From NCBI GenBank assembly GCA_030152305.1, contig JASKOM010000007.1, positions 1 to 64,000 of the forward strand: DNA of 64,000 nucleotides, read 5' to 3'. Below, piece after piece: positions 61,330-64,000 of the stretch (the first letter of the stretch is position 1; every line of letters begins with the position of its first letter). The notes under the pieces were generated by a model. It was given only the letters and a program-made list of their open reading frames with translations, was not told the origin of the DNA and made no database searches. This DNA is from Campylobacterota bacterium. GTDB taxonomy: Bacteria; Campylobacterota; Campylobacteria; Campylobacterales; Thiovulaceae. A program made the position numbers and the translations under genes.

Positions 61330-62490
61330 TTGGAGCTTACTAGAAACATGCATATTTTTTTATTAATTTTTATTCTCATGTTTTGGGGATGTTCCCAAGA
61401 TCCATGTGCAAATCCATATGGTGGTTCTTTTTATGGTGTAAAGCTTGAAGATTTTAACAGAACATCAAAGGTTTTAATAGTTAATGATAGCTTTTTTCTT
61501 TACCAAATTAATGCAGGAATTCTCTTTATAGATAATAATCACTCTTTCCATAAAACTAATTACACTTTTGATTATAATCAAAATTATAATTTTATTGTAG
61601 ATAATGGTTTTATTTATCTTGAAGATAATCAAACTCTTTCAAAAATAAACTTAGAGAGTAATTCTAAAGAGGATATAAGAACTATTCCAGAGAATTCAAT
61701 ATCAATTAATAGTTCCGAATTTGTATCTTACGATTATAATCGTAATGAAGTTTCCTATTTTGATTTAAGAAATAGTATTGAAGAGAGATATTTTTTACCA
61801 TCTTTAATAGAAATAGCTTCAGAACTAAATATATCCATGGACAATAATAAATCTTATGGTTTTAACAATTGCTTACCTTTTATAGATAATCCAAAAGAAT
61901 GGGATAAAAAAACACACCTATGTATGTTCTATGAATATTATGAATATAAACATGATTCTATTAACAGTTATAACTATTCTAATTATTACATTGAATTGGA
62001 TTATATTAATGGAGAATGGAAGATTTATAGTTTATATTATTTTGAAATAGATACTGGTAAAATTTTTAATCCTTATTTCTTTTATCAATTTGAATTTCCT
62101 TATAGTGAATCTGTTAAATTTACAAATGGTAAGACATATCTTGCACCAGTAGACTCATTAGAGTATTTAGAAAAGAATGGACAATGGATGAATATTTTAG
62201 ACTTTCGAGAAAATCCTAAAGTGTTTGCAATGGAAAATGGAAGAATAAAGCTTGTAGAATTTGATAAGATTTTTTTAGATAAAAATAGAAACTACAAAGA
62301 GATTATCGATAATCTAGTGAAAAGATCTAAATATCAGCTTTTTCCAAATATAACCTTTAGTGAAAATGGTGATATATATTCAATCTCTCAACAAAAAGGT
62401 CGTTGCCCTTATGATTATTTAACTTATGACTATTATAGTTCTGAAAACAACTCAACAGAACCTACTTTAACTAAAAACATATTTTTCTAA
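61330..62490 (+). CDS. Hypothetical lipoprotein
   Basis: MHIFLLIFILMFWGCSQDP lipobox; probable start ATG at 61348. Confidence 0.65.
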   Translation: MELTRNMHIFLLIFILMFWGCSQDPCANPYGGSFYGVKLEDFNRTSKVLIVNDSFFLYQINAGILFIDNNHSFHKTNYTFDYNQNYNFIVDNGFIYLEDNQTLSKINLESNSKEDIRTIPENSISINSSEFVSYDYNRNEVSYFDLRNSIEERYFLPSLIEIASELNISMDNNKSYGFNNCLPFIDNPKEWDKKTHLCMFYEYYEYKHDSINSYNYSNYYIELDYINGEWKIYSLYYFEIDTGKIFNPYFFYQFEFPYSESVKFTNGKTYLAPVDSLEYLEKNGQWMNILDFRENPKVFAMENGRIKLVEFDKIFLDKNRNYKEIIDNLVKRSKYQLFPNITFSENGDIYSISQQKGRCPYDYLTYDYYSSENNSTEPTLTKNIFF

Positions 62491-62508
62491 TGAGAAGGAA
62501 AACAGCAA

Positions 62509-63297
62509 ATGATTGATGTAAAACTTATTGGAGCAATAATTGGTGATATTATGGGTTCTATTTACGAATTTAATCCTGTGTCAGCAAGAAATTTTAGATT
62601 ATTAAATAATGAAACACATTTTACTGATGACACTGTTTTGACAATAGCTGTTGCGGATGCGATTATAAATAAAAAAGATTTTGCAATTACTTTAAAAGAA
62701 TATGTTAGAAAATATCCAAATATGACTTATGGAGCTAATTTTATTAAATGGGCTAAATCATATAATTCTAGAGCTTATAACAGTTTTGGCAATGGTTCAG
62801 CAATGAGAGTTTCTTTGATTCCATTTTTAAGTAATTCATTAGAAGAAGCTTTAAATTTTGCTGAAGAATCGGCAAATATAACACATAATCATCCCGAAGG
62901 AATTAAAGGAGCAAAAGCTATTGTTCATGCAATTTGGTTAGCAAAAATCAAATCTTCAAAAGAAACTATCAAAAATATTATTGAACAAGAATATGGCTAT
63001 AACTTATCAATTTCGTATGAAGACTTAAGAAAAAAATCTAAATATTCAGAAATATGTCAAAACAGTGTTCCAGAAGCAATTATTTCGTTTTTATATTCTG
63101 GTGATTACGCATCGGCAATTAGAAATGCAATTTGGTTAAAAACAGATGCTGATACTGTTGCATGTATAACTGGAGGAATAGCAATAAGCTATTATGAAAA
63201 ATTATGCGGACATGAATTATGTCAATATGAAAATGTTGATCAGTTGTTTATTAATAAATTACCAAAAGAGTTTTTAGATATTCTTAATCAAATTTAA
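62509..63297 (+). CDS. ADP-ribosylglycohydrolase family protein
   Basis: GAIIGDIMGSIYEF, FTDDTVLTIAVADAI, NGSAMRVSLIPF, DADTVACITGGIA. Confidence 0.92.
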   Translation: MIDVKLIGAIIGDIMGSIYEFNPVSARNFRLLNNETHFTDDTVLTIAVADAIINKKDFAITLKEYVRKYPNMTYGANFIKWAKSYNSRAYNSFGNGSAMRVSLIPFLSNSLEEALNFAEESANITHNHPEGIKGAKAIVHAIWLAKIKSSKETIKNIIEQEYGYNLSISYEDLRKKSKYSEICQNSVPEAIISFLYSGDYASAIRNAIWLKTDADTVACITGGIAISYYEKLCGHELCQYENVDQLFINKLPKEFLDILNQI

Positions 63298-63326
63298 TAA
63301 ATTATTAATAATTTATTATACATGCT

Positions 63327-63370
63327 ATTCTGAAAGCGATAGCTTCTTGTAACTTGTTTCAGAATCTAAA
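63327..63370. repeat. Diverged dispersed palindromic repeat
   Basis: attctgaaagcgatagcttcttgtaacttgtttcagaatct resembles the copies at 52391 and 53595. Confidence 0.55.
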
Positions 63371-63618
63371 TAAAAAACATACTAAAATTTGCTTTTGTTT
63401 TTTGCCTAACAAATGAAAGACAAAAACTCTCAAATTATAACAACTTCAAAAATAAATAAAATCTCAATTCGCACGACCTCATCGAAACATTTAATTAAAT
63501 TATTTGTTATTTGTCTATTGCCAGTTTCACCTATAATATAATATTGACAATAGGAAAGTTAGAAATTAATATGCAAAATATTTTTCACTATTATTAATAT
63601 CAAGGAGAATTTCAATAA

Positions 63619-64000
63619 ATGAAACGAATTTTTTTATCACCTCCGCATATGAGCGGACAAGAACAAGAGTTGATCTCAAAAGTTTTCGAAAGCAATTATA
63701 TTGCACCGCTTGGTGAATATGTAAATAAATTTGAAGATTCGATTCGTAAATTAACAGGATCAAAAAATGTTCTTGCAGTAAATACTGGAACTTCGGCTAT
63801 TCATTTGGCTTTACGAGTTATCGGAGTTAATTCAGGTGATTATGTCTTAGCTTCTAGTTTTACTTTTATTGGTTCAATTGCACCAATTTTATATCAAAAT
63901 GCAACACCAATTTTTATCGATTCTGATTCATCTTGGAATTTATCACCAAAATTATTAAAAGAGTTTTTAAGTTCGTGGAAAAATAAGATGCCAAAAGCTT
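63619..64000 (+). CDS. pglE: PglE-like DegT/DnrJ/EryC1 aminotransferase (partial, runs off the right edge)
   Basis: Not in ORF track. MKRIFLSPPHMSGQEQELISKVFESNYIAPLGEYVNKFEDSIRKLTGSKNVLAVNTGTSAIHLALRV behind AAGGAG. Confidence 0.85.
   Translation, partial: MKRIFLSPPHMSGQEQELISKVFESNYIAPLGEYVNKFEDSIRKLTGSKNVLAVNTGTSAIHLALRVIGVNSGDYVLASSFTFIGSIAPILYQNATPIFIDSDSSWNLSPKLLKEFLSSWKNKMPKA

Noticed and set aside
3031-63483. Octamer as a Chi or KOPS polarity signal
   Set aside because: Copies are nearly equal on the two strands (21 vs 20), which does not fit a strongly polarised signal; whole-genome data are needed to exclude it fully.

Overview
AT-rich chromosomal window that looks like a Campylobacterota (epsilonproteobacterial) genome. 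Family and gene calls are from my own reading of the sequence; no database search was run. Recognisable genes include bamD, moaA, aroC, pyrG, hemL, coaD, gltX plus tRNA-Glu, lpxK, flgI, a flgJ-like gene, folB, gmhA, an ftsW/rodA gene, fliR, tRNA-Arg, a TerB/TerD-like cluster, hemW, lolA, thiE-like, a polysulfide-reductase-like B-C-A operon, an ADP-ribosylglycohydrolase and a pglE-like aminotransferase at the right edge. A contiguous type II secretion/competence-like operon (GspK-L-M-N-C-D-E-like) lies at about 28.7-35.9 kb. An ExeA-like ATPase gene lies elsewhere (17.0 kb). The most unusual signal is the octamer GATGAGGT/ACCTCATC. I hand-counted 41 exact copies (21 on +, 20 on -) across the window, including a perfect inverted pair forming a terminator-like hairpin between two convergent genes. 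This is the architecture of DNA uptake sequences in Neisseria and Haemophilus, and it occurs in a window that also carries a competence-type secretion locus. Other notable items: a large repeat lipoprotein missed by the ORF track at the left edge (recent 222-bp duplication); a PKD-like repeat lipoprotein with an in-frame TAG between its signal peptide and repeats; an accessory/decay island at about 49-56 kb (frameshifted Rha-like gene, LRR gene with 69-bp repeats, a deleted remnant copy of that gene, dispersed palindromic repeats); hemW with no canonical start codon; and a small ORF inside the Ter-like cluster.
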